A stretch of DNA of 48,370 nucleotides from Caulobacteraceae bacterium (GTDB lineage: Bacteria; Pseudomonadota; Alphaproteobacteria; Caulobacterales; Caulobacteraceae): assembly GCA_947441065.1 (NCBI GenBank), contig CANESI010000020.1:1-48370 (forward strand). The letters run 5' to 3'. Positions 16,179 to 24,954 of the stretch are shown in pieces; the stretch's first letter is position 1; every line of letters starts with the position of its first letter. The notes under the pieces were generated by a model that was not told the DNA's origin, searched no databases, and saw only the letters and a list, made by a program, of their open reading frames with translations. A program made the position numbers and the translations under genes.

Positions 16179-16739
16179 CTAGGCCTCGAGCTCGATGTCC
16201 CAGTAGAGATAGTCCAGCCAGCTCTCATGCAGGTGGCCGGGAGGGAAGCGGCGACCACGATCTTGCAACTCATACTGAGTTGGCCGCCTCGGATTTCGCG
16301 CTGGAACCATGCCTGCCTCGCGCGGGGTTCGCCCACCCTTGAACAGGTTACAGGGCGAGCAGGCGGTGACAATATTGTCCCAACTGGTCTTGCCGCCGCG
16401 CGACCTAGGCTGCACATGGTCAAAGGTCAGGTCCTCGCCAGAACCGCAATATTGGCAGGAAAAGCTGTCGCGCAGGAACAGGTTAAAGCGGGTAAAGACC
16501 GGTGGGCGATCCTGAGGCACATATTGCTTGAGCGCGATGACGCTGGGCAGGGCCATCTCAAAGGTCGGTGAGCGAACAATCTGGTCATAGGTTGAGACCA
16601 CATCGACCCGATCCAGAAACACCGCCTTGATCACCTCCTGCCAAGGCCACAGCGATAGGGGGTAATAGGATAGGGGCCGGAAATCCGCATTGAGCACCAA
16701 TGCCGGATAGCCCGAAGAGAGGGATTTGACCGCCTGCAT
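16179..16739 (-). CDS. HNH endonuclease family protein
   Basis: This 186-aa protein begins MQAVKSLSSGYPALVLNADF, a conserved N-terminus of a small HNH family widespread in alphaproteobacteria and cyanobacteria. The HNH zinc module is complete: C95-x2-C98, Asp107-His108 (LTFDHVQPRSRGGKTSWDN), Asn122, C127-x2-C130 and Asn131. A nuclease role is expected, but the biological target is unknown; wide conservation suggests housekeeping and not a mobile intron. The ATG at 16739 has GGGAGA upstream; the frame is open to 17036 but that would run into the AlkA-like gene. It is not linked to any restriction gene. Confidence 0.88.
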   Translation of the reverse strand: MQAVKSLSSGYPALVLNADFRPLSYYPLSLWPWQEVIKAVFLDRVDVVSTYDQIVRSPTFEMALPSVIALKQYVPQDRPPVFTRFNLFLRDSFSCQYCGSGEDLTFDHVQPRSRGGKTSWDNIVTACSPCNLFKGGRTPREAGMVPARNPRRPTQYELQDRGRRFPPGHLHESWLDYLYWDIELEA

Positions 16740-16899
16740 CAGCCGATCTCCCGGCCAAAGCCGCAAGACCCCGTGATCAGGGCAGAAAGGGAAATCGGGA
16801 TGGACCTGAAGACGGATCTCCTCACCGGTTGTCAGCGTGTCAGGAGCAGTGAACGCTGATTTGACGACAGGTCTATGACGGACCCGACTCACCGCGCCG

Positions 16900-17589
16900 T
16901 CAATCCATAAGAACGTCCCCGCGACGAACTGCGCTATGAAAACGCCATAAAACCATGGCCGCAATGCCGCGATAGGGCTGCCAAGCCTGCGCCCGCAGGT
17001 GGGCCTGCTTCTCGGTGGGCCTTTTTTCGGTTCCATCCAAGAGACGCACCGCCTCCTGCAAGATCACATCACCGGCGGGAAAGAGGTCGCTATGGCCGTG
17101 GCTGAACATCAGGAAGGTTGCCGCCGTCCAATGGCCGACACCCTTGATCGCGGTCAGGGCACCCATGGCCGCATCGCTATCGAGACCATCCAACTGTTCA
17201 AAATCAATGGCCCCGCTGGTCTGGGCCAGGGCAATTTCTCTGGCATAGCGAGCCTTGGGCCGCGAGAGGCCAAAGCTGCGCAGATGATCCTCGTCACTGG
17301 CCAAGATGCTACTGGCGGTGATCTGGCCCATGCCGGTTTCAAACCGCTTCCAGATCGAGTCGGCGGCGGCGACCGAGACCTGCTGCCCCACCACCATCTT
17401 GACCAGACCGGTAAAGCCGCCGGGGCCCCTGGGCCATTCAAACCCTGTGACCCGATCATCGATCCGCGCCATGATTGGGTCCATCGCTGCAAGCGCCTTG
17501 CGGGCTTCAGCGATTTGCGACGGGTCGGGCCAATGGAAAAGGGGCGCTTTCACGCCCCCCACCACATCGAAAGACCTCGCCAAGTGCAA
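16900..17589 (-). CDS. alkA: DNA-3-methyladenine glycosylase II (AlkA-like)
   Basis: This 229-aa protein is of the helix-hairpin-helix base-excision family that removes alkylated purines. The MVVGQQVSVAAADSIWKRF segment, the HhH motif LTAIKGVGHWTAATFLMFSHG and the catalytic Asp174 in LFPAGDVILQEAV are all present. A C-terminal WQPYRGIAAMVLWR completes the typical core. The AlkA N-terminal domain is absent, as in many short bacterial forms. The start codon is uncertain: TTG at 17589 keeps the longest frame and sits behind GAGG, and a second TTG lies two codons later. It ends 160 bases before the HNH gene and may share its transcript. Confidence 0.88.
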   Translation of the reverse strand: MHLARSFDVVGGVKAPLFHWPDPSQIAEARKALAAMDPIMARIDDRVTGFEWPRGPGGFTGLVKMVVGQQVSVAAADSIWKRFETGMGQITASSILASDEDHLRSFGLSRPKARYAREIALAQTSGAIDFEQLDGLDSDAAMGALTAIKGVGHWTAATFLMFSHGHSDLFPAGDVILQEAVRLLDGTEKRPTEKQAHLRAQAWQPYRGIAAMVLWRFHSAVRRGDVLMD

Positions 17590-17617
17590 GGCCTCATTTG
17601 GTGAAACCCATCAAGGC

Positions 17618-17731
17618 TTAGACGGCGATAAAGGCCAAAGCCACCGTGGCACCGAGGACCAAAAGGCCAACCATGCCGGTACGGTCGATAGCGCGCTCAA
17701 AGCGGGTCAAGTTTGCGAGAGTCATGTTCAT
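17618..17731 (-). CDS. 37-residue single-pass membrane peptide
   Basis: The product starts MNMTLANLTRFERAIDRTGM and continues VGLLVLGATVALAFIAV. The N-terminal half is amphipathic and the C-terminal 18 residues form one membrane helix ending at the stop. The ATG at 17731 has AAGGA five bases upstream on the minus strand, and codon use is typical of the genome. It is divergent from the TetR gene, and a perfect 17-bp palindrome lies between the two starts. Small membrane peptides of this kind can modulate transporters or oxidases, but nothing here shows which. No family recognised. Confidence 0.55.
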   Translation of the reverse strand: MNMTLANLTRFERAIDRTGMVGLLVLGATVALAFIAV

Positions 17732-17768
17732 AGTCCTTGATCTTAAATTCCAAGCCCCGGGGAGGGGG

Positions 17769-17785
17769 CTGTCCAGTCTGGACAG
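17769..17785. promoter_or_regulatory. Perfect palindrome CTGTCCAG-T-CTGGACAG, candidate TetR operator
   Basis: Two 8-base arms around a single T form a 17-bp perfect inverted repeat. It lies 73 bases before the tetR start and 37 bases before the small membrane peptide gene. Size, symmetry and position fit an autoregulatory TetR-type operator. Confidence 0.65.
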
Positions 17786-17858
17786 GACTTAAATGGGTTC
17801 GATCTAATCACTGTCAAGATGAACTTTACGATTTTCCGATCACGGCGTATAAGGGGCT

Positions 17859-18497
17859 ATGAAATTGACCTGTCCGATCACGGGCCCCAAGCCCTACCAT
17901 CACGGCGATCTGCGTCGGGCGCTGCTGGATGCTGCGTCGCGCGTGCTTGAGCGTGAGGGTCCGAACGCCCTGTCCTTGCGGGCCGTGGCGCGCGAAGCGG
18001 GGGTGAGCCCTGCGGCCCCCTATCATCATTTCAAGGATAAGAGCGAGTTGATGCTGGCCATCTCGGAAGAGGGCTTTGATCAACTTTACGACTTTATGCG
18101 CCAGTCGGCTGATCCCGATGGGCCGCCGATGGAGCGGGTCGCGGCCATTGGCGTGGCCTATGTCGAGTTCGCCAAGGCCCATCCTTCGATCTACCGGGTC
18201 ATGTATGACTGCTCTCGCGACCTAGAAGCCCTGCCTGACAAGGCCCACAAGGCCGAGGATGGGGCCTACAGCCTGCTGAAAAAGGCGATGATCGACCTGG
18301 GCGTTGTCAGTTCGGATCAGGAGGTTGATCTGGAACTGGCCTGTATCGCCGCCTGGTGCGCGGCCCACGGCTTGGCTGAGATGGTCGGCTTTCGCCAGTT
18401 TGACAGCCTCAAGGCCAAGATGGGCGGCGAAAAGGCCTTTCTGGCGGGTGTGCTGAGCCATCTCGGCACCTTTGGTCAGGCCCGCAACAGGGGCTAG
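17859..18497 (+). CDS. TetR/AcrR family transcriptional regulator
   Basis: This 212-aa repressor has an N-terminal helix-turn-helix domain at about 17-63 (RRALLDAASRVLEREGPNALSLRAVAREAGVSPAAPYHHF), with the recognition helix VSPAAPYHHFKDK. The C-terminal ligand-binding part (AAIGVAYVEFAKAHPSIYRVMY) resembles the WHG-type domain of TetR regulators. It is divergent from the 37-residue membrane peptide and probably binds the palindrome at 17769-17785. The downstream gluQRS gene starts 5 bases after its stop, an odd pairing. The effector is unknown. Confidence 0.92.
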   Translation: MKLTCPITGPKPYHHGDLRRALLDAASRVLEREGPNALSLRAVAREAGVSPAAPYHHFKDKSELMLAISEEGFDQLYDFMRQSADPDGPPMERVAAIGVAYVEFAKAHPSIYRVMYDCSRDLEALPDKAHKAEDGAYSLLKKAMIDLGVVSSDQEVDLELACIAAWCAAHGLAEMVGFRQFDSLKAKMGGEKAFLAGVLSHLGTFGQARNRG

Positions 18498-18502
18498 GTC
18501 TA

Positions 18503-19333
18503 ATGGGTCCTGCCACCCGCTTTGCCCCCTCCCCGACCGGTCTGCTCCATCGTGGCCATGCCTTTTCGGCCCTTAGCGCCTATCAGCGGGCCAAAGAGCT
18601 CGGCGGCCGCTTTGTCCTGCGCATCGAGGATATTGATCAGACCCGTTGCCGCCCGGCCTATACCGAGGCCCTGCTCGACGATCTGGCGTGGCTGGGCCTG
18701 AAGTGGGAAGAGCCGGTCCGCATCCAATCCCAGCATATGGCCGACTATCACGGTGCCCTTGGACGACTGCGTGACGGTGGCCTGGTCTATCGCTGTTTCA
18801 AGACCCGCAAAGAGGTGGCAGACGATATTGGCCGCGCACCCCATGGGCTGGGGCTGGCCTATCGCGGCGCGCCGCTCTCAGCCGCCGAAGAGAACCCCCG
18901 ATTAGAGGCTGGCGAGCCCTATGCTTGGCGGCTCTCGCTTGATGCGGCCAAGGCCTATTTGGGCGAGGCTTACGACAGTTTGACCTTTAGGGACGAATTA
19001 CGCGGCACTGTCACGGCGGCGCCCCATTTGGCCGGAGATGTGGTTTTGGCCCGCAAGGATCTGGGGGTGGCCTACCATCTGGCGGTCGTCGTCGATGATG
19101 CGCTGCAAGCCATCACCCACATTGTACGCGGAGAGGACCTGTTCAAGGCTACCGGCATTCAGCGTCTGCTTCAGACCTTGCTCGGATTGCCAACACCGAT
19201 CTATCGCCACCATCCCCTGCTGATGGGACCCGATGGCAAACGTTTAGCCAAACGCGACCTCGCCCAGACCCTTCAGGACCTGCGCAGGCAGGGGCTATCA
19301 TCTGATCAGTTGCGGGCGGAGCTAGGGTTTTAG
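18503..19333 (+). CDS. gluQ: Glutamyl-Q tRNA(Asp) synthetase
   Basis: This 276-aa paralogue of glutamyl-tRNA synthetase lacks the anticodon-binding domain and attaches glutamate to the queuosine base of tRNA-Asp. The class I signature appears as RFAPSPTGLLHRGHAFSALS (HIGH-like RGHA), followed by LRIEDIDQTRC, IVRGEDLFKATGIQRLLQ and KRLAKRD as the KMSKS-like loop. The zinc-binding Cys cluster found in many GluQRS is not complete: only YRCFKTRKE is seen where CxC is usual. It follows tetR by 5 bases and converges on lysK. Confidence 0.93.
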   Translation: MGPATRFAPSPTGLLHRGHAFSALSAYQRAKELGGRFVLRIEDIDQTRCRPAYTEALLDDLAWLGLKWEEPVRIQSQHMADYHGALGRLRDGGLVYRCFKTRKEVADDIGRAPHGLGLAYRGAPLSAAEENPRLEAGEPYAWRLSLDAAKAYLGEAYDSLTFRDELRGTVTAAPHLAGDVVLARKDLGVAYHLAVVVDDALQAITHIVRGEDLFKATGIQRLLQTLLGLPTPIYRHHPLLMGPDGKRLAKRDLAQTLQDLRRQGLSSDQLRAELGF

Positions 19334-19359
19334 GCCGCCGCGTACGGTTAGCCTAGCTC
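19319..19359. terminator. Inverted repeat spanning the gluQ and lysK stop codons
   Basis: GAGCTAGG (19319-19326) pairs with CCTAGCTC (19352-19359). The 25-base interior holds the gluQ stop (19331-19333) and the lysK stop (19348-19350), with a small inner CCG/CGG pair. No T tract. It is a candidate shared 3' structure. Confidence 0.4.
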
Positions 19360-21018
19360 GCCCTTCAGGCCGCTCTCGATCAGGGCGATGGTCCTCTCGA
19401 TGCCGAAAATGGCCACGAAGGAGCCAAAACGCGGCCCTTGGCTCTGGCCCAGCAGCACCTCATAGAGCGCTGCGAACCAACCCCGTAGGGGCTCAAAGCC
19501 TGCATCCTTGCCCGCGGCATAGACCTCGTTCTGGATCAGATCGACATCGGTGCAGCCCGGCCCCAAATCCTTCAAACGGTCGGCTAAATCTTCCATAGCC
19601 GAGCGTTCACGGCTGTCCGGCGCGCGGAAAACCTTACTGGGACGAACAAAATCTTCATAATAATTAATGGCATAACCGGCCATCTGATCGAGCAGGGGCT
19701 GGCTTTCGGGTGTCGCGCCGGGAATATAGCGCGACAGGAAGCCCCACAGGATTGCCTTGTCCGAGGCATTGGCCGCCGATACCAGATTGAGCAGCAAGCT
19801 GAAAGAGACCGGCGAGCCATATTGCGGTGGCCGCCCCGTATGGACGTGCCAGACCGGATTATCGATCTGCTTGGCCTCGTCCTGGCCCTGATAGGCGTCG
19901 AGCTGTTGCAGATATTCGTCCGTCGCCTTGGGGATGACGTCAAAGAACAGCCGCTTGGCCGACTTGGGCGACTGGAACATATAATAGGACAGGCTCTCGG
20001 GCGTGCCGTAACGCAGCCAATCCTCCATGGTCAGGCCATTGCCCTTGGACTTGGAGATCTTCTGCCCCTCCTCATCGAGGAACAGCTCATAGTTAAAGCC
20101 TTCGGGCGGGACGCCGCCGAGGATCTTGCAGATCTGGTTGGAGACCTTGACCGAGTCAATCAGGTCCTTGCCGGACATTTCATAGTCCACGCCCATAGCC
20201 GCCCAGCGCATGGCCCAGTCCGGCTTCCACTGCATCTTGACCGCACCGCCGGTGACGGGAACCTCGGTTAGGGTGCCATCCTCGTCGGCAAAGACGATGG
20301 TGCCGCGATCGACATGGCGCTCTAGCGTTGGCACCTGCAAGACCTTGCCGGTCTTGGGACTGATCGGCAGGAACGGCGAATAGCTGGCCCGGCGCTCTTC
20401 GCCCAAGGTCGGCAACATGACCTTTTGGATATCGTCATAGCGCGCCAAGGCCCGCAGCAGGGTCTCATCGAACATGCCCGAGCGATAGCACTGGGTGCTG
20501 GACAGGAACTCGTACTCGAAGCCAAAGCCATCCAGAAAGGCGCGCAGGCGGGCATTATTATGCTCACCAAAGCTGGGATAGAGGCCGAACGGGTCGCGCA
20601 CCACCGTCAGGGGCTTGTGCAGATCTTCCTGCAGCACCGCCTTGTTCTCAATATTGTCCGGAACCTTGCGCAGGCCGTCCATATCGTCGGAAAAACAGAC
20701 CAGACGGGTCGGGATGGCATTCTCGGTCAGGGCGCGAAAGGCCGCGCGCACCATGGTCGTGCGAGAGACCTCGCCAAAGGTGCCGATATGGGGCAGACCC
20801 GACGGTCCATAGCCTGTTTCAAACACCACCGGTTTGAGCAGGGCTGGCAGGGTGCGCACCGCCTCCTCGATCTTGCCGTCAGCGATCAAGACGGCCGCCA
20901 AATCGCGCTCTTCGCTGGTATCTAAGCGGGTGCGGACAAGACGGTTCAACAGGGCGCGGGCTTGATCGAAGGGCCAAGCCTTGGCGGAGCGGGACAGATG
21001 GGAGAGGCCAGTTTGCAT
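19348..21018 (-). CDS. lysK: Lysyl-tRNA synthetase, class I
   Basis: This 556-aa enzyme charges tRNA-Lys. It is the class I form, found in alphaproteobacteria, spirochaetes and archaea. The HIGH-like motif is [13 protein letters not shown] at about 71-83, and the KMSKS-like motif is KISKSKGNG near 317. Other class I LysRS features are [38 protein letters not shown] and the C-terminal all-helical anticodon-binding region. Length is usual for the family. The ATG at 21018 is used; the ribosome binding site is weak. It is divergent from the HDAC-family gene. Confidence 0.95.
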   Translation of the reverse strand: MQTGLSHLSRSAKAWPFDQARALLNRLVRTRLDTSEERDLAAVLIADGKIEEAVRTLPALLKPVVFETGYGPSGLPHIGTFGEVSRTTMVRAAFRALTENAIPTRLVCFSDDMDGLRKVPDNIENKAVLQEDLHKPLTVVRDPFGLYPSFGEHNNARLRAFLDGFGFEYEFLSSTQCYRSGMFDETLLRALARYDDIQKVMLPTLGEERRASYSPFLPISPKTGKVLQVPTLERHVDRGTIVFADEDGTLTEVPVTGGAVKMQWKPDWAMRWAAMGVDYEMSGKDLIDSVKVSNQICKILGGVPPEGFNYELFLDEEGQKISKSKGNGLTMEDWLRYGTPESLSYYMFQSPKSAKRLFFDVIPKATDEYLQQLDAYQGQDEAKQIDNPVWHVHTGRPPQYGSPVSFSLLLNLVSAANASDKAILWGFLSRYIPGATPESQPLLDQMAGYAINYYEDFVRPSKVFRAPDSRERSAMEDLADRLKDLGPGCTDVDLIQNEVYAAGKDAGFEPLRGWFAALYEVLLGQSQGPRFGSFVAIFGIERTIALIESGLKGELG

Positions 21019-21109
21019 GGCTTGGGTCTAACGGAAGCAAGGCCTTTGAGCAATCACGATGCGATGCGGCCCATTTGCCTTCGGGCGCTAGCGGGCCCAA
21101 ATAGTGCCC

Positions 21110-22021
21110 ATGGCCCCCATCGTCTTTCATCCCGCCTATGATGCCCCAATGCCGCCCGGCCATCGATTTCCGATGGGCAAGTTCGCGGCCTTGGCCAAGA
21201 TGATCGAAGCAGAGGCACTGGCAGGGCCGCAAGGCTTCCACCGTCCGGACCTCGCCAGCGCAGAGCAGCTCTGCCTCGCCCATGATCCAGCCTATGTGCA
21301 GGCGGTCCTGACGGCTCAAGTCGAGCCCGCTGTGGCGCGCCGCATTGGCCTGCCCATCACCGCAGAGGTGTCCGAGCGGGCACAGGCCGCGACCGGCGGC
21401 ACGATCCTCACCGCAAGGCTGGCCCTGACCGAGGCCGTCGCCTGCAACACAGCGGGCGGAAGTCATCACGCCAGCCACCAAGAGGGCGCGGGCTTTTGCG
21501 TGTTCAATGACGTCGCCGTGGCCGCCCATCTCTTGCTCGCCGAGGGTTTGGTTCGGCAAATCTTGGTGGTGGATCTCGATGTTCACCAGGGCGACGGCAC
21601 CGCACGCATTTTCGAGCATGACCCCCGCGTCTTCACCTTCTCGATGCATGCCGCCAAGAATTTTCCCGTCCGCAAGGCGGTCAGCGACCTTGATGTAGAG
21701 CTCGAGGACGGGATCGAGGATGCCGACTATCTGGCAAGGCTCGACGATATCCTGCCGAGCCTGATCCGCCGCGTGCGCCCGGATCTGGTCTTCTATATTG
21801 CCGGTGTTGATCCCCATCGCGACGATCGCCTAGGCCGGTTGAACCTCTCCGACCAAGGCCTAGCGGCGCGGGAATCATTCGTATTGGACGCCGCCTTAAA
21901 CCGAGGCATTCCCGTGGCCGGTGTTCTGGGCGGAGGCTATGACACAGACGTCGAACGGCTCGCCGCCCGCCACATCTGGCTTCACCGCGCCGCCGCATTG
22001 GCCCACGCCCGCTGGCGATAG
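21110..22021 (+). CDS. Histone deacetylase family / acetylpolyamine amidohydrolase-like protein
   Basis: This 303-aa zinc hydrolase has the arginase/deacetylase fold. The catalytic motifs are GGSHHASHQEGAGFCVFNDVAVAA (tandem His), the zinc-ligand DLDVHQGDGTA, and AGVDPHRDDRLGRLNLS with the second Asp ligand, then GVLGGGY. It may remove acetyl groups from proteins or polyamines; with aguAB elsewhere in the window, a polyamine substrate is conceivable but not supported by linkage. The start is ATG at 21110; a GTG two codons upstream (21104) is possible. No ribosome binding site is clear for either. Confidence 0.88.
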   Translation: MAPIVFHPAYDAPMPPGHRFPMGKFAALAKMIEAEALAGPQGFHRPDLASAEQLCLAHDPAYVQAVLTAQVEPAVARRIGLPITAEVSERAQAATGGTILTARLALTEAVACNTAGGSHHASHQEGAGFCVFNDVAVAAHLLLAEGLVRQILVVDLDVHQGDGTARIFEHDPRVFTFSMHAAKNFPVRKAVSDLDVELEDGIEDADYLARLDDILPSLIRRVRPDLVFYIAGVDPHRDDRLGRLNLSDQGLAARESFVLDAALNRGIPVAGVLGGGYDTDVERLAARHIWLHRAAALAHARWR

Positions 22022-22087
22022 TGCTAAAGGGCTTGACCCCCCGTGCGGCTGGCTTAGGTCAGGCTGTTCACGAGAGACTGTTTACCC

Positions 22088-23080
22088 ATGACCACCATCG
22101 CCATTATCGGAGCAGGCCTTGCCGGGGCTGCGGCTGGCCTTAGCCTGCAAGAGGCTGGCCATCAGGTGACCCTGTTTGACAAGGGACGCGGCCCGGGCGG
22201 GCGGATGAGCACGCGGCGGATGGAAACTGCGCTGGGAACGGTGCGGCTCGACCATGGCGCTCAGTTTTTCACTGTCAGGGGCGAGGGCTTGACCAAGGCG
22301 GTCGCGGGCTGGACCACCGCTGGGGCGTGCTCGCCTTGGCAAGGCAAGCTGATCAAGATCGGCGCTGATGGCACAAGCGAGCCCCTCGGCGGGGATGATC
22401 GCTATGTTGGCGTGGGCGGCATGAACCAGGTGGTTAAGGCGGCGCTCGAAGGTCTGGACGCGAGGTTTGGCCGTCAGGTTCTGGCCATCGAGGGCGGTCC
22501 CGGGGCTTGGAGCCTAAGGTTCGCAGAGGGTGAACGCGAAGGACCCTATGAGGTCGTTCTGGTCGCAGTTCCCGCTGAACAGACCGGCCCCCTGATCAGC
22601 GATTGGGTCCCGCACATGGCCCGCGAGGCCGAAGCGGTCCGCAGCGCGCCCTGCTGGGCCGCCATGGCCGTGTTTGATGCGCCGGTTGAGGCTGATTATG
22701 ATGCGGCGCGGCTCGAGACCGGTCCCCTGTCTTGGATATCACGCGAGACCTCCAAACCCGGACGAGGCGGGCCAGAGGCTTGGGTCCTGCATGGCTCACC
22801 GGCCTGGTCCAAGACCCATCTGGAAGAGACCGCCGACGAGGTGGCGCAGGCTCTACTGACCGCCTTTGCAGACCATGCGACCTTCACCGCCCCGATCAGC
22901 CTGACCGCCCACCGCTGGCGCTATGCCCAGATCGAACAGCCTGCGGGTACGCCCTTTGGCTGGGCCGAAAGCCTAGGACTAGGCGTTTGCGGCGACTGGC
23001 GGCTTGGCCCTCGGATCGAATATGCCTTTGCCTCCGGTCAGGCCTTGGCCGCAGCGGTGATAGAATCCAGCACCCTTTAG
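22088..23080 (+). CDS. Renalase-like FAD-dependent NAD(P)/amine oxidoreductase
   Basis: This 330-aa flavoprotein begins with the dinucleotide motif IAIIGAGLAGAAAGLSLQEAGH, an acidic strand end (VTLFDKGRGPGGRMSTRR) and LDHGAQFFTVRG, a set shared with renalase-type oxidases (COG3380). The C-terminal GDWRLGPRIEYAFASGQALA is the second FAD-contact motif. Bacterial relatives re-oxidise abnormal NAD(P)H isomers. The start is ATG at 22088. It follows the HDAC-family gene by 66 bases on the same strand and ends 84 bases before the amidohydrolase, with a small hairpin between. Confidence 0.88.
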   Translation: MTTIAIIGAGLAGAAAGLSLQEAGHQVTLFDKGRGPGGRMSTRRMETALGTVRLDHGAQFFTVRGEGLTKAVAGWTTAGACSPWQGKLIKIGADGTSEPLGGDDRYVGVGGMNQVVKAALEGLDARFGRQVLAIEGGPGAWSLRFAEGEREGPYEVVLVAVPAEQTGPLISDWVPHMAREAEAVRSAPCWAAMAVFDAPVEADYDAARLETGPLSWISRETSKPGRGGPEAWVLHGSPAWSKTHLEETADEVAQALLTAFADHATFTAPISLTAHRWRYAQIEQPAGTPFGWAESLGLGVCGDWRLGPRIEYAFASGQALAAAVIESSTL

Positions 23081-23127
23081 CAAAATAGGTTTGGCGCGCC
23101 TGCGCCGCCTCGCTAGTCTGTAACCTT

Positions 23128-23150
23128 AAGGCCCAGCAAAAAGGCCTTTT
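23128..23150 (+). terminator. Weak hairpin with T run before the amidohydrolase gene
   Basis: AAGGCC and GGCCTT (6 bp, 9-base A-rich loop) are followed by a short TTTT that includes the arm's last two bases. It lies 47 bases after the renalase-like stop and directly before the GGAGGAG ribosome binding site of the next gene, so it could be a terminator or a small attenuator. Confidence 0.4.
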
Positions 23151-23164
23151 GGAGGAGACGGGCC

Positions 23165-24901
23165 ATGGATGGTTCCAGCACAGCCTATGATCTGATCATT
23201 CGCGGCGGCACGGTTGTCGATGGCAATGGCGGTGAGCCCTTTGTCGCCGATGTGGCCCTGCGCCAAGGCAAGATCGTGGCGGTTGGCACCGTCAAGGGCA
23301 GCGCCGCCGAAGAGATCGACGCTGCGGGCCTGCTGGTCACGCCCGGCTGGGTCGATATCCACACCCATTATGATGGCCAAGCCACCTGGACCAGCCGCCT
23401 GACCCCCTCGTCCTTACATGGCTCAACCACCGTGGTGATGGGCAATTGCGGCGTTGGCTTTGCCCCGGTGCGCGTTGCCGACCGCGACACCCTCGTGCGG
23501 CTGATGGAAGGGGTGGAAGACATTCCCGGCACCGCCCTGCATGAGGGCCTATCTTGGAACTGGGAGAGTTTTGGCGACTATATGGACGCCGTTGACGCCC
23601 TGCCCCACGATGTCGATGTCGCTGCCCAAGCGCCGCATGGGGCCTTGCGGGTCTATGTGATGGGCCAGCGCGGCGCGGACCGCGAAGACGCCACCCCCGA
23701 AGAGATCGCCCAGATGAAGGCCCTGACCCGTGAGGCCATAGAGGCCGGGGCCCTGGGCTTTTCCACCACCCGCACCATGGTTCACCGCACCGCCGATGGC
23801 GACCTGACCCCGACCATCGGGGCAGCCGACGCCGAGATGATCGCCATTGCCGAGGGGCTGGCCGAGGCGGGCACCGGCGTTTTGCAATGGGTTTCAGACT
23901 TCCGCCAGATGGATCACGAGTTTGGCCTGATCAAGACCCTGACCGAGGTGTCGGGCCGCCCCTTAAGCTTTTCCATGGTTCAGGCCGATGCCGCCCCTGA
24001 CCAATGGCGCGAACTGATGACTAGGTTGGATGAGGCCGCTGATGACGGGCTTCCGATCAAGGCTCAGGTTCAGGGCCGTCCGGTGGGCCTGATGCTCGGC
24101 CTGCAAGGCTCGGCCCATCCCTTCATCACGCGGCCCAGCTATATGGCCATTGCCGACCTGCCCTTTAGCGAGCGGGCCGCGGTCATGCGTGATCCAGAGG
24201 TCCGCGCCCGCATCCTGTCCGAAGCGCCAGAACGCGGCCATCCCTTTATCAATTCCTTGGCCGGGGCCTATCACAAGATGTTCGAGCTGGGTGATCCGCC
24301 GAACTATGAGCCCGCCCCCGAAGACAGCATCGCCGCCCGCGCCAAGCGTGAGGGCTCCAGCCCAGATGCCATAGTCTATGACATGCTGGCGGCTGGCGAC
24401 GGCTCAGGTTTCCTGTTCTTTGCCATGCACAACTACACAGAGGGCAGTCTGGACAATACGCTAACCATGATGAAGAACCCCAACACCCTCTTTGGCCTGT
24501 CCGATGGTGGGGCCCATGTTGGAGCCATCTGTGACGTCAGTGTGCCGACCTATATGCTGACCCATTGGTGCCGGGATCGCACACGCGGCGAACAGCTCAC
24601 CCTGCCCTTCGTGGTCCGCAGCCAGACCCGTGACACGGCAGAGGCCGTCGGCCTGCTCGACCGGGGCGTGGTCGGCGTCGGCTACAAGGCCGACCTCAAC
24701 ATTATCGATATGGCGCGTTTGCAATTGCGTCCGCCGCACATGATCTATGACCTGCCCGCAGGCGCACGGCGTCTGATGCAGGAGGCGGAGGGCTATGTCG
24801 CCACCATCGTCAGCGGAACGGTCGTCTATCGCGAGGGGCAGCCGACGGGAGCCCTACCCGGCAAGTTGGTACGCGGTGCACAAACCGCGCCCGCAGCCTG
24901 A
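23165..24901 (+). CDS. D-aminoacylase / N-acyl-D-amino-acid deacylase-like amidohydrolase
   Basis: This 578-aa enzyme is of the amidohydrolase superfamily. It opens [15 protein letters not shown], then [15 protein letters not shown] (metal-binding HTH), [15 protein letters not shown] (the Cys segment of D-aminoacylases), [11 protein letters not shown], and [13 protein letters not shown] with a late metal-ligand Asp. The C-terminus returns to the small beta-sandwich ([32 protein letters not shown]). It should cleave N-acyl groups from D-amino acids or a related amide. The start follows GGAGGAG. An SDR gene is 53 bases downstream. Confidence 0.9.
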   Translation: MDGSSTAYDLIIRGGTVVDGNGGEPFVADVALRQGKIVAVGTVKGSAAEEIDAAGLLVTPGWVDIHTHYDGQATWTSRLTPSSLHGSTTVVMGNCGVGFAPVRVADRDTLVRLMEGVEDIPGTALHEGLSWNWESFGDYMDAVDALPHDVDVAAQAPHGALRVYVMGQRGADREDATPEEIAQMKALTREAIEAGALGFSTTRTMVHRTADGDLTPTIGAADAEMIAIAEGLAEAGTGVLQWVSDFRQMDHEFGLIKTLTEVSGRPLSFSMVQADAAPDQWRELMTRLDEAADDGLPIKAQVQGRPVGLMLGLQGSAHPFITRPSYMAIADLPFSERAAVMRDPEVRARILSEAPERGHPFINSLAGAYHKMFELGDPPNYEPAPEDSIAARAKREGSSPDAIVYDMLAAGDGSGFLFFAMHNYTEGSLDNTLTMMKNPNTLFGLSDGGAHVGAICDVSVPTYMLTHWCRDRTRGEQLTLPFVVRSQTRDTAEAVGLLDRGVVGVGYKADLNIIDMARLQLRPPHMIYDLPAGARRLMQEAEGYVATIVSGTVVYREGQPTGALPGKLVRGAQTAPAA

Positions 24902-24954
24902 TCCCAACACCCATCGCGCCCGCAAAGGGCCTTTACGGCAGGAGACTCCAGACC

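Noticed and set aside
16179-16739. HNH gene as part of a restriction or mobile-intron system
   Set aside because: No methylase, restriction subunit or intron context; it is a widely conserved stand-alone HNH type.
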